NCBI GenBank assembly: GCA_900543555.1
Contig: UQRL01000001.1
Location: 62,001 to 126,000, forward strand
DNA length: 64,000 nt
Source: an uncultured Oscillospiraceae bacterium
Lineage (GTDB): Bacteria; Bacillota; Clostridia; Oscillospirales; Acutalibacteraceae
Direction: 5' to 3'
Both the position numbers and the translations under genes were made by a program. Of this stretch, positions 15,810-24,467 are shown in pieces. The notes under the pieces are model-generated. The model did not search any database. It worked only from the letters and a program-made list of their open reading frames with translations, and was not told the origin of the DNA. Position 1 is the stretch's first letter, and each line of letters starts with the position of its first letter.

Positions 15810-18377
15810 TCACTCCTTGGCCTCGAACCAGGTGCGGCCAGAGCCCGCCTCCGCCACCATGGGCACGGAGAGGCTCACCGCCCCCTCCATCTCCTCTTGG
15901 AGGATGCGCTCCACCTGCTCCCGCTCCTCTGGGGGGCACTCCACGATGAGTTCGTCGTGGACCTGGAGGATGAGCCTGCCCTGCAGGCCCTCCCGGGCCA
16001 GGCGGTCGCTGACCCGGATCATGGCGATTTTGATGATGTCCGCCGCCGCCCCCTGGATGGGCATGTTCCGGGCCACCCGCTCCCCAAAGGCCCGCATGTT
16101 GAAGTTGCCGCTTTTCAGCTCGGGCAGATAGCGCCGCCGGCCGAAAAGGGTCTCCACATAGCCCTGCTCTTTGGCCTGTTCCACCACCCGCTTCATATAG
16201 GCGTCCACGCCGGAGTAGTTCTTCAGGTACTCCTTGATATAGTCGTCCGCCTCTTTGCGGGTGACGCCGATATCCTTGGACAGGGAGAAGGCCCCAATGC
16301 CGTAGACGATGCCGAAGTTGACGGCCTTGGCCTTGGAGCGCATGTCCTTGGTGACCATGTCCACGGGCATTTGGAACACGCGGGCCGCCGTGGCAGTGTG
16401 GATGTCCCGCCCCTCTAAAAAGTCCTCCTTCATGGCGGCGTCATCCGCCACATGGGCCAGCACCCGCAGCTCAATCTGGGAGTAGTCCGCGTCCACCAGC
16501 AGGCCGTGCTCCGAGGCGAAGAACTTCCGCAGCTCCCGGCCGATGGGGGTGCGCACGGGGATGTTCTGCAGGTTGGGCTCGGCGCTGGAGATGCGCCCGG
16601 TGCGGGTCTCCGTCTGGTTGAAGGTGGAGTGCACCCGCCCGTCCGGGCCGATGACCTTCAGCAGCCCGTCGCAGTAGGTGGATTTCAGCTTGGCCACGGT
16701 GCGGTAGCGCAGCACCTTGTCCACCACCGGGTGGAGCAGCCGCAGCTCCTCCAGCACGTCGGCGTTGGTGGACCAGCCGCTCTTGGTCTTTTTCCCGTGG
16801 GGCAGGCCCAGCTTGCCGAACAACGCCTCTCCCAGCTGCTTGGGGGAGTTGATGTTGAACTCGTACCCCACCTCTTCAATGATCTCGCCGTGGAGCTGGT
16901 TCACCTGGGCCTCCAGCTCCTTGCCGTAAGCCTGGATGCTCTCCTTGTCCACATAGAAGCCGATGTGCTCCATCTGGGCCAGCACAAAGCTGAGGGGGAT
17001 CTCGATGGCCTCCAGCAGCTCCTGCTGGCTGTTCTCCGCAATGGCCTGTTCCAGGGCCTGGCACAGCCCCGGCATGGCCGCCCCAAAGCGCAGCTCCGGC
17101 TCCTCGAAGTCCGCCAGGGCCACGCCGTACTCGGCGCAGAGGCGCTCCACGTCGTAGCCGGAGGCAGAGGGGTTCAAAAGATACCCCGCCAGGGCCGTGT
17201 CCATGCGGACGGCCTCCATCTTGCAGCCCAGTTCCAGGGCCCGGCGGTGGAGGGGCTTGGTGTCATAGGTGTATTTCTGGATGCGGTCATTCTTGAAGAA
17301 GGCCCGCAGGAAGGCCTCGTCGGGCTTTACCCGGTGGACCTCCCCCTTGTGGGCAAACACCAGGCTGGCCAGCTCCCCCGCCTCCCACTGGGCGTAGAAA
17401 TATGCTTCTCCCGCGTCCTCCAGCATGGGCAGCAGGGGGGCGCCGTCCTCATAGTCCTTCTGGCCGGGGCGCTCCGCGGCGGGGGCTTCCTCCTGGGGCT
17501 GGGCGTTTAAGGACAGGCCGAACTTGTCCAGCAGGGAGAACAGCTCCAGCTTCACCATCAGGGCGGCGGCCTTCTGGGGGTCGCCCTCCCCCTTTTCATA
17601 GTGGGAAAGGTCGGTGTCGATGGGGGCGTCCCGGCGGATGGTGCCCAAATCGTAGCTCAAAAAGGCGTTGTCCCTGGACTTCTCCAGTTTGGCCTTCATG
17701 GCGGGCTTGATGTCCAGCTCCTCCAGGTGGTCGTAGAGATACTGCAGGCTGCCAAACTTCTGGATAAGCTCCCCGGCGCCCTTGGGGCCAATGCCCGCCA
17801 CCCCGGGGATGCAGTCGGAGGAATCCCCCTGGATGGCCTTCAGGTCGATCATCTGGCGGGGGGTGACGCCGTACTCTTCTTGAATCTTCTCCACATCGTA
17901 GAGGGTGACCTGGGGCTGGCCGAACTTGGTGGTGGCCAGCCGCACCGAGGTGGAGTCAGACACCAGCTGCAGGCTGTCCCGGTCCCCGGTGGCGATGAGG
18001 CACTGGCTGCCCTCCCGCTCGCAGGCGGCGGCCAGGGTGCCCAGGATGTCGTCGGCCTCCCACCCCTCGCAGGAGACAATGCGGTAGCCCAGGTCAGTGA
18101 GCAGCTCCTGCAGCACCGGCAGCTGCTGGGCCAGTTCCTCCGGCATGCCCTTGCGGTTTGCCTTGTACCCGGCGTAGGCCTTGTGGCGGAAGGTGGGGGC
18201 CTTGCGGTCAAAGGCGATGGCCACCCCGCCGGGGGCGGTCTCGTCCAGCAGCTTTTTCAGCATGGTGAGAAAGCCGTAAATGCCGTTGGTAAAGTCCCCG
18301 GCCTTGGTGGTGAGCAGCTTGATGCCGTAAAAGGCCCGGTTCAAAATGCTGTTGCCGTCCAATACTAATAGTTTCAT
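15810..18377 (-). CDS. polA: DNA polymerase I
   Basis: 855-residue repair and Okazaki-fragment polymerase. Start ATG 18377 with AAGGAG 9 bases upstream. The N-terminal 5'-nuclease (about 1-290) shows MKLLVLDGNSILNRAFYG and EGWEADDILGTLA. The central 3'-5' exonuclease-like domain (about 310-480) lacks the first DxE motif and the terminal YxxxD, so proofreading is probably lost, as in many Firmicutes. The polymerase domain has motif A DYSQIELRVLAH, motif B RSKAKAVNFGIVYGIG and motif C LQVHDELIVECP. It lies 35 bases after dusB and just before rlmA, probably one transcript. Confidence 0.97.
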   Translation of the reverse strand: MKLLVLDGNSILNRAFYGIKLLTTKAGDFTNGIYGFLTMLKKLLDETAPGGVAIAFDRKAPTFRHKAYAGYKANRKGMPEELAQQLPVLQELLTDLGYRIVSCEGWEADDILGTLAAACEREGSQCLIATGDRDSLQLVSDSTSVRLATTKFGQPQVTLYDVEKIQEEYGVTPRQMIDLKAIQGDSSDCIPGVAGIGPKGAGELIQKFGSLQYLYDHLEELDIKPAMKAKLEKSRDNAFLSYDLGTIRRDAPIDTDLSHYEKGEGDPQKAAALMVKLELFSLLDKFGLSLNAQPQEEAPAAERPGQKDYEDGAPLLPMLEDAGEAYFYAQWEAGELASLVFAHKGEVHRVKPDEAFLRAFFKNDRIQKYTYDTKPLHRRALELGCKMEAVRMDTALAGYLLNPSASGYDVERLCAEYGVALADFEEPELRFGAAMPGLCQALEQAIAENSQQELLEAIEIPLSFVLAQMEHIGFYVDKESIQAYGKELEAQVNQLHGEIIEEVGYEFNINSPKQLGEALFGKLGLPHGKKTKSGWSTNADVLEELRLLHPVVDKVLRYRTVAKLKSTYCDGLLKVIGPDGRVHSTFNQTETRTGRISSAEPNLQNIPVRTPIGRELRKFFASEHGLLVDADYSQIELRVLAHVADDAAMKEDFLEGRDIHTATAARVFQMPVDMVTKDMRSKAKAVNFGIVYGIGAFSLSKDIGVTRKEADDYIKEYLKNYSGVDAYMKRVVEQAKEQGYVETLFGRRRYLPELKSGNFNMRAFGERVARNMPIQGAAADIIKIAMIRVSDRLAREGLQGRLILQVHDELIVECPPEEREQVERILQEEMEGAVSLSVPMVAEAGSGRTWFEAKE

Positions 18378-18412
18378 AACGTGGGGCTCCTTTTCACAAT
18401 ACAATACAGGGA

Positions 18413-19390
18413 CTATCCTTCCCCTTGGTTTGCCGCGTACACATGGGCCAGCAGCTGGTCCAAATCCGCCAGCGTGCACAGCTCTCCCGCCCGGCGGCGG
18501 AACTGGGCCGCCCCCCGCAGGCCGTGGAGATACCACCCCACATGCTTGCGGGCCTCCCGCAGGGCCCGGTCCTCCCCTTTCAGGGCGCAGAGGGCGTCTA
18601 TGTGGCGCTTGATGACCACAATGCGCTCCGCCACCCCCGGCGGGGGGATGAGGGTGCAGGAATCGGTGAGATAGGCGTTGATCTGCCGGAACACCCAGGG
18701 GTTTCCCAGGGCGCCCCGGCCCACCATCACCAGGTCGCAGCCGGTCTCTGCCAGCAGCCGGGCGGCAGAGGGGCCGTCGGTCACATCCCCGTTGCCGATG
18801 ACCGGCACCTGCACCGCCTGCTTCACCTGGCGGATGATGTCCCAGTCTGCCTGGCCCATGTACATCTGGTCTTTCGTCCGGCCGTGGACCGCAATGGCGG
18901 CAGCCCCCGCCTCTTCGCAGGCCTTGGCCACCTCCACGGCGTTTTTGTGGTCCTTGTCCCACCCGGCCCGGATCTTCACGGTGACGGGCAGGTCCGTGTT
19001 CCGCTTCACCGCGGCCACAATGGCGGCGCACTTGGCCGGGTCCTTCATCAGGGCGCTGCCCGCGCCGTTGCCCGCCACCTTGGGCACGGGGCAGCCCATG
19101 TTGATGTCAATGCCCGCCGGGCCGGACTCCGCCGCCTTGCGGGCCGCCAGGCCAAAGTCGAAGGGGTCGCTGCCAAAAAGCTGCAGGAACACCGGTCCCC
19201 GGTCTCCTGAGGTATCCGCCAGCCGGGCGGTCTTTTCATAGCTGTATTGAATGGCCTTGGCGCTGACCATCTCCGTGACGGTGTAGGCCGCGCCAAACTC
19301 CGCGCACAGGCGGCGGTAGGCGGCGTCGGTGACCCCCGCCATCGGGGCCAGGGCCGCCCGGCCCGTGATCTCAATGTTGCCGATACGCAT
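18413..19390 (-). CDS. dusB: tRNA-dihydrouridine synthase
   Basis: FMN-dependent enzyme that reduces uridine to dihydrouridine in tRNA D-loops. 325 residues from ATG 19390 with AGGAG upstream. Motifs in order: APMAGVTDAAYRRL, the catalytic Cys in DINMGCPVPKVAGNGAGSAL, KIRAGWD, AVHGRTKDQMYMGQADW and IGNGDVTDG. DusB-like TIM-barrel members are the usual single Dus of Firmicutes. It is first of a dusB-polA-rlmA run on the minus strand. Confidence 0.94.
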   Translation of the reverse strand: MRIGNIEITGRAALAPMAGVTDAAYRRLCAEFGAAYTVTEMVSAKAIQYSYEKTARLADTSGDRGPVFLQLFGSDPFDFGLAARKAAESGPAGIDINMGCPVPKVAGNGAGSALMKDPAKCAAIVAAVKRNTDLPVTVKIRAGWDKDHKNAVEVAKACEEAGAAAIAVHGRTKDQMYMGQADWDIIRQVKQAVQVPVIGNGDVTDGPSAARLLAETGCDLVMVGRGALGNPWVFRQINAYLTDSCTLIPPPGVAERIVVIKRHIDALCALKGEDRALREARKHVGWYLHGLRGAAQFRRRAGELCTLADLDQLLAHVYAANQGEG

Positions 19391-19550
19391 GATGTGATCT
19401 CCTGATCTCCTTCCAATTTTCGTGGGACAGCGGACGGTTTCCCCTTTCCCCAACGGGGACCGGCAAAACCGTCTTAGAGCGGGCGCCCCTCCCGCTTTAT
19501 GCAGGCCACAAAGCCTGTCCTTCAAATTTTCCCAGCAGGGCCGAAGGTGG
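19391..19550. other. Intergenic stretch upstream of dusB with small inverted repeats
   Basis: No gene is seen. A GC-rich stem AGCGGG/CCCGCT lies near 19477-19497, and an outer ACGGTTT/AAAACCGT pair lies near 19434-19470. These may be a terminator for yfbR or part of the palindromic repeat that follows. Confidence 0.4.
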
Positions 19551-19803
19551 GGAAATGGACAAGTGAAGAGAATCTTCAGGTTTTAAGCGCCTCCTGGCAC
19601 TTGACCACATGGGCAAGTGAAGCGCTTTTTGGCGCGCGATTTGAAGCGCGCTCATCCATTTCTTGCATTTTCTTCCTAGAGAGAGCCCTGTCCTTACTGG
19701 GATTTTACTTTAACAAGTTAATTCGTTACCACTTTAATCGTCCATGTGGTCAAATGCCGGAACCCGCATAAACACTGGGTTTTTGGCTCACTTGTCCATT
19801 TCC
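19551..19803. repeat. Palindromic intergenic element A (co-varying-arm family)
   Basis: The 253-base element is bounded by GGAAATGGACAAGTGA (19551-19566) and its exact reverse complement (19788-19803). Inside, CACTTGACCA (19598-19607) and TGGGCAAGTG (19610-19619) form a palindrome around CA with one mismatch. TGGTCAAATG (19747-19756) is another copy of the arm. Between that arm and the right end lies the conserved core, reverse orientation (19757-19787, containing CCCGCATAAACACTGGG). The same core with different arms recurs at 59457-59683 and 60025-60134. No coding capacity. Confidence 0.75.
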
Positions 19804-19853
19804 ATTTCTCCGGCCCTGCCCCCTGTGTTTTGGGCAAGAGCCGGCCAGGGGCT

Positions 19854-20546
19854 TCAGCCCCGCTTCTTTTTCCGGGGCCCCTTCTCCGGCAGCACCTTGG
19901 AAAACACCAGCTGGGAGCTCTCCGAAAATTTCAGGCCCGCCTCCCGGGTGTAGTCCTGCTCCTCGATGGTCAGGCCGTAGCTGGGCAGGAACTGGTCCAT
20001 AAAGTAGTCCGCCTCTGGCAGCCCCATGTCCCGGATGGCCTGGGTGATGGTCTGCTCCGCCTTGGAGAAGTCCCGGTTGCCGCTGATGCGCTCCTCCACG
20101 CACTTGATGACCGCGGAGATCTTGTCCGCCGCCTTCACCAGGGGCTTTAAGGCCTCGTCCTGGGGGCCGCTCATGGTCATAATCTTCCGGTACTCCTCCC
20201 GCAGCTCCTCTGGCAGCATGGAGACCAGGTGCTCCACCGCCATGTCCTCCACCTCGCCGTAAGCCCTGCGGATCTCCTCAGAGTGGTACTTCACCGGCGT
20301 GGGCATGTCCCCGGTGATGATCTCCGGCGCGTCGTGGAACACGGCCAGCAGGGCGGCCCGCTCTGGGTTGTAGCTTTTGCCGAACTTCTGGTTGCCCACT
20401 GTGGCCAGGGCGTGGGCAATCAGCGCCACCTCCAGGCTGTGCTCGCAGATGTTCTCGCTGCGGGTGTTGCGCATCAAGCCCCAGCGGTTGATGTATTTCA
20501 TGCGGGAAAGCATGGCGAAAAACGGGTACAAGCGGGCTCCCTCCAT
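19854..20546 (-). CDS. yfbR: 5'-deoxynucleotidase, YfbR-like HD protein
   Basis: HD-domain metal-dependent phosphohydrolase that dephosphorylates deoxyribonucleoside 5'-monophosphates. 230 residues. Alignment from memory with E. coli YfbR is close along the length: SRMKYINRWGLMRNTRSENI, EHSLEVALIAHALA (His), FHDAPEIITGDMPTPVKY (HD) and KAADKISAVIKCVEE (last Asp). The first ATG (20546) lacks a good RBS. GGAGGG inside its first codons would suit a TTG start at 20531 (LYPFFAMLSRM), which also fits the usual family N-terminus. The gene ends next to repeat element A. Confidence 0.9.
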   Translation of the reverse strand: MEGARLYPFFAMLSRMKYINRWGLMRNTRSENICEHSLEVALIAHALATVGNQKFGKSYNPERAALLAVFHDAPEIITGDMPTPVKYHSEEIRRAYGEVEDMAVEHLVSMLPEELREEYRKIMTMSGPQDEALKPLVKAADKISAVIKCVEERISGNRDFSKAEQTITQAIRDMGLPEADYFMDQFLPSYGLTIEEQDYTREAGLKFSESSQLVFSKVLPEKGPRKKKRG

Positions 20547-20703
20547 TCTCTGGTTTCACAGCTCCCGGCAAGGGGTTCTCGCCGGACTTTTTTATTATAC
20601 AATATTTTCCCCCTCTTTTGTTACCAAATTGCAATCTTTTTCTTTCTTCTTTTGCCCCAAGGGCCTTTCCGCCGAAAAAGTGCTTTATCCCCCCTGGTTT
20701 CTG

Positions 20704-20712
20704 TGCTATAAT
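20704..20712 (+). promoter_or_regulatory. Extended -10 promoter of yfhO
   Basis: TGCTATAAT (TGn plus TATAAT at 20707-20712) with a poor -35 region. A short stem GGCGG/CCGCC lies in the leader (20727-20750). Confidence 0.6.
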
Positions 20713-20777
20713 GGGAGTACTTATAGGCAGGCGGGCGCTCCGCCTTGCCTGAATCCGGTTCGGAGGTACGCGCTTTT

Positions 20778-23372
20778 ATGGAATCTCTCAAAGAAAAAAA
20801 AGGGGGCTTTCGGAACAACTACTTTCTGAAAGCCTTTTTCCTGGGGCTTGGCCTCTCCTTTTTGGTGTTCATCCCCTTTATTGTGGTGGACGGGGGCCGC
20901 TTCCTCTTTTACGGGGACTTCAACGTCCAGCAGGTGCCCTTTTACCGCCTGGCCCACGACGCCGTGCGCTCTGGCAACCTGGGGTGGAGCCACCTGACAG
21001 ACCTGGGCGCCAACTTCATCGGCTCTTACAGCTTCTACCTGCTGGGCAGCCCCTTCTTCTGGCTGACCATCCCCTTCCCCTCGGAATGGGTGCAGTATTT
21101 GATGGGGCCGCTGCTCATTTTAAAGTTTGCCTGCGCCACCCTTACCGGCTATGTCTACATCCACCGCTACACCAAAAACCGGGACTCCGCCCTGATTGCG
21201 GCGGTGCTTTACGCCTTTTCAGGCTTTTCCATTTACAATATTTTCTTCAACCATTTCCACGAGGCCATCGTCTTCTTCCCCCTGCTGCTGGCCGCCCTGG
21301 ATGAGTACATGGCCACCCGCCGCCGGGGCCTGTTCGCCCTGGCGGTGGCCGCCTGCTGCGTGGTGAACTACTACTTCTTCGTGGGCATGGTCACCTTTAC
21401 GGTCATCTACTTCTTCCTGCGGCTGCTGTGCAAAAGCTGGCGCATCTCCCTAAAGGATTTCCTGCTGCTGGCCCTGGAGGCCGTGCTGGGGCTGGGGCTT
21501 GCCTGCGTGCTGCTGGTGCCCTCGGTGCTGGTGGTGGTGCAGAACTACCGCACCTCCAGCTACATCAACGGCTGGAACGCCGTGCTCTACAACCAGAACC
21601 AGCGCTACCTGCACATTCTCAGCTGCTTCTTCTTCCCGCCGGACCTGCCCGCCCGGCCCAATTTCACCCCGGACTCCGGCTCTAAGTGGGCCTCTCTGGG
21701 GGCGTGGCTGCCCCTCTTTGGCATGACGGGGGTGATTGGCTGGCTGCAGCTGCGGCGCAAGCACTGGCTGAAAAAGCTGCTGTGGGTCCTGTTCCTCATG
21801 GCGGTGGTGCCCTTCCTGAACTCCTCCTTCCAGATGATGAACAGCTCCTTTTACGCCCGGTGGTACTACATGCTCACCCTGATGATGGCCATGGCCACGG
21901 TGCTGGCCCTGGAAAACGAGCGCGTCAACTGGAAGCGCTCCATCACCTGGTGTTTGGTCATCACCCTGGCCATTACGGTGGTCATCGGCTTTATGCCCAC
22001 CCTGGAGACCACCGACGGCCAGGAGACGGTCACCTTCGGCCTGGAGGACTACCCCACCCGCTTCTGGAGCTATGTGGCCATCGCCCTGGTCTCCCTGGCG
22101 GGGGTGGTGTACCTGTTCTGCTTCTGCCGCAGGCACAAAAAGGCCTTTTTCCGCTCTACCCTCATTGGGGTCTCCCTGGTCTCTGTGTTCTACTCCATCT
22201 TCTTCATCGCCCTGGGCAAGACCCAGTCGGAGTACACCTGGGACCATTTGATCCCCTATTCCCTCAACGGCGGAAAGGACATCGACCTGACGGACCTGCG
22301 GGAGTGCCGCTCGGACTTTTACGAGTCCCTGGACAACGCCGGCATGTTCTGGGAAATCCCCACCATCCAGGCCTTCCACAGCGTGGTGCCCGGCTCTTTG
22401 ATGGAGTTTTACGACTCCATCGGCGTGCAGCGGGACGTGGCCTCCCGGCCCACCACGGCCCATTACGGCATTCGCGGGCTTTTAAGCGTGCACTGGCTGT
22501 TTGACGACGACCACGACGACGCTTACTTTGCGGGGGAGGATTCCTCCAACCCCTCTATGCCCGGCTTTGCCTATTACGGCAACGCCAACGGCTTTGACAT
22601 TTGGGAGAACCAGTATTATATCCCCATGGGTTTCTCCTATGACTACTACATCACCCGCAGCGAGTACAACGCCCTGAGCGAGGGCGGCGAGGACACCATT
22701 GGCGACCGGGAGCTCAGCATGCTGCGGGCCGTGGTCATCGAGGATGACCGGGTGCCCTATTACGAGGGCATTCTGGAGCACCTGCCCGAGGATATGCGCG
22801 TCTTCAACGAGGAGGACTACCTGCAGGACTGCCAGGACCGGGCCGCCTCTGCCTGCTCCTCCTTCCAATACACCAACACCGGCTTCACCGCCCAGCTGGA
22901 CTCTGACAAGGAGCAGCTCATCTTCTTCAGCGTGCCCTACGAGGCGGGCTGGAGCGCCACCGTCAACGGGGAGCCCGCCGCCATTGAACGGGTGAACGTG
23001 GGCTTTATGGCCGTGGTGGTCCCCGAGGGGGAAAGCGTCACCATTGAGTTCACCTACCACACGCCCGGCATGGCCCTGGGCTTTGGCATCACCCTGGTGT
23101 CCCTGGCGGTGCTGGTGGCCTACCTCACCCTGATGAACCGGGTGCGCCCCCGGCCCCAGCCCCAGCGGGGGCCCAGCATGCTGCGGGTGGGCCGGTTCTC
23201 TCAGTACGCCAAAAGCCGCCACGCCTCCTTCCGGCGCCCCGGGGCCATGACGCCCCATGTGCAGCGGGAAGCCGCCGTGCCGGAAGAGGACCCGCCCCCC
23301 AAGGAGGCCCCTCCCCCGCCCGGCGATGAGGCGCCGCCCGTCAACGACCCGGACCAAAGGTCCTTGGAATAA
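20778..23372 (+). CDS. yfhO: YfhO-family membrane glycosyltransferase
   Basis: 864-residue multi-pass membrane protein of the YfhO family (GT-C-like fold). In Bacillus and Listeria these proteins decorate lipoteichoic acid with sugars delivered on undecaprenyl phosphate by a CsbB/GtlA-type GT2 enzyme, which is the next gene here. Start ATG 20778 with CGGAGGT upstream. About a dozen hydrophobic segments occupy the first two thirds (FLGLGLSFLVFIPFIVV onward), with conserved YGDFNVQQVPFYRL and NIFFNHFHEAIVFFPLLLA. A large extracytoplasmic domain (about 505-775) and a last helix (LGFGITLVSLAVLVAYLTLM) follow. The C-tail is long, Pro-rich and variable. Confidence 0.9.
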   Translation: MESLKEKKGGFRNNYFLKAFFLGLGLSFLVFIPFIVVDGGRFLFYGDFNVQQVPFYRLAHDAVRSGNLGWSHLTDLGANFIGSYSFYLLGSPFFWLTIPFPSEWVQYLMGPLLILKFACATLTGYVYIHRYTKNRDSALIAAVLYAFSGFSIYNIFFNHFHEAIVFFPLLLAALDEYMATRRRGLFALAVAACCVVNYYFFVGMVTFTVIYFFLRLLCKSWRISLKDFLLLALEAVLGLGLACVLLVPSVLVVVQNYRTSSYINGWNAVLYNQNQRYLHILSCFFFPPDLPARPNFTPDSGSKWASLGAWLPLFGMTGVIGWLQLRRKHWLKKLLWVLFLMAVVPFLNSSFQMMNSSFYARWYYMLTLMMAMATVLALENERVNWKRSITWCLVITLAITVVIGFMPTLETTDGQETVTFGLEDYPTRFWSYVAIALVSLAGVVYLFCFCRRHKKAFFRSTLIGVSLVSVFYSIFFIALGKTQSEYTWDHLIPYSLNGGKDIDLTDLRECRSDFYESLDNAGMFWEIPTIQAFHSVVPGSLMEFYDSIGVQRDVASRPTTAHYGIRGLLSVHWLFDDDHDDAYFAGEDSSNPSMPGFAYYGNANGFDIWENQYYIPMGFSYDYYITRSEYNALSEGGEDTIGDRELSMLRAVVIEDDRVPYYEGILEHLPEDMRVFNEEDYLQDCQDRAASACSSFQYTNTGFTAQLDSDKEQLIFFSVPYEAGWSATVNGEPAAIERVNVGFMAVVVPEGESVTIEFTYHTPGMALGFGITLVSLAVLVAYLTLMNRVRPRPQPQRGPSMLRVGRFSQYAKSRHASFRRPGAMTPHVQREAAVPEEDPPPKEAPPPPGDEAPPVNDPDQRSLE

Positions 23373-23384
23373 AGGAGAGATCGT

Positions 23385-24350
23385 ATGGAAGCCACCGTAT
23401 ATTTTGTCATCCCCTGCTACAACGAGGAGGCCGTGCTGCCCGAAACCACCCGCCGCATGACGGACAAGCTCAACGCCATGCGGGCCGCCGGCCTTATCGG
23501 AGAAAAGAGCCGCATTCTCTATGTGGATGACGGCAGCAAGGACAGAACCTGGGAGCTGGTCTCCCAATTCAACCGGGAAAACCCCTGGGTAGAGGGGGTA
23601 AAGCTCAGCCACAACCGGGGCCACCAGCACGCCCTGCTCTGCGGCCTGATGAGCGCCCTGCCCCGGTGTGACGCCGCCATCAGCATGGACGCGGACCTGC
23701 AGGACGATATCGACGCCCTGGACCAGTTTGTAAAGAAGTTCCAAGAGGGCTGCGACGTGGTTTACGGCGTGCGCAACAAGCGGGACACGGACACCTGGTT
23801 CAAGCGCACCACCGCCGAGGGCTTCTACAAGGTGATGCAGCTGCTGGGCGTGGATGTGGTGTTTAACCACGCGGACTACCGCCTGATGAGCAAGCGCGCC
23901 CTGGAGGCCCTCTCCGAGTACAAAGAGGTCAACCTGTTCCTGCGGGGCATTGTGCCGCTGATCGGCTACCGCAGCGACTACGTCTATTACGACCGCCACG
24001 AGCGCTTCGCCGGAGAGAGCAAGTACCCCCTGAAGAAGATGCTCTCCTTCGCCCTGGACGGCATCACCAGCTTCAGCGTGAAGCCCTTAAAGCTGATCTC
24101 CAACCTGGGCATCCTCATCTCGGTGCTGAGCATTCTCGGCCTGCTCTACGCCCTGATCTCCTACTTTGCCGGCTGGGCTGTCACAGGCTGGACCGCCATT
24201 GTTTGCTCCATCTGGCTTTTGGGCGGCCTGCAGATGCTCTGCCTGGGGGTTGTGGGGGGCTATATCGGCAAGATCTACAGCGAGGTAAAGGCCCGCCCCC
24301 GCTACCGGGTGGAGGAGTATCTGGAAAACCCCGGGGAGAAGAAGCCGTAA
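23385..24350 (+). CDS. GT2 undecaprenyl-phosphate glycosyltransferase, CsbB/GtrB type
   Basis: Predicted to transfer a sugar from a nucleotide donor to undecaprenyl phosphate at the inner membrane face. 321 residues. The GT-A domain has YFVIPCYNEEAVLPETTRRM, VDDGSKDRTWELV, HNRGHQHALLCGL and the DxD-like MDADLQDD. The amphipathic segment and FRRGI-type region (NLFLRGIVPLIGY) follow. Two C-terminal transmembrane helices (LGILISVLSILGLLYALISY and AIVCSIWLLGGLQMLCLGVV) complete the family pattern. AAAGGAG precedes the ATG, 12 bases after yfhO. Flippase GtcA is not in the window. Donor sugar unknown. Confidence 0.92.
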   Translation: MEATVYFVIPCYNEEAVLPETTRRMTDKLNAMRAAGLIGEKSRILYVDDGSKDRTWELVSQFNRENPWVEGVKLSHNRGHQHALLCGLMSALPRCDAAISMDADLQDDIDALDQFVKKFQEGCDVVYGVRNKRDTDTWFKRTTAEGFYKVMQLLGVDVVFNHADYRLMSKRALEALSEYKEVNLFLRGIVPLIGYRSDYVYYDRHERFAGESKYPLKKMLSFALDGITSFSVKPLKLISNLGILISVLSILGLLYALISYFAGWAVTGWTAIVCSIWLLGGLQMLCLGVVGGYIGKIYSEVKARPRYRVEEYLENPGEKKP

Positions 24351-24400
24351 GGCCCTCCCATCGAAAAGCGCGCCCTCCCCGCGCACGAAATAGAAAACAG

Positions 24401-24438
24401 AAAAAGCCTGTCCCCCTTCCCGGGAGGACAGGCTTTTT
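24401..24438. terminator. Bidirectional terminator between the GT2 gene and sugar kinase
   Basis: AAAAAGCCTGTCC (24401-24413) pairs exactly with GGACAGGCTTTTT (24426-24438). The A and T tracts allow termination on both strands of these convergent genes. Confidence 0.9.
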
Positions 24439-24467
24439 GCGCGCGTTCTACATCTGGGGTTCTCGCT

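Noticed and set aside
19480..19850. Plus-strand frames of 60-90 codons through repeat element A
   Set aside because: They are broken by the inverted repeats, begin without RBSs and overlap structured non-coding sequence shared with other intergenic sites.
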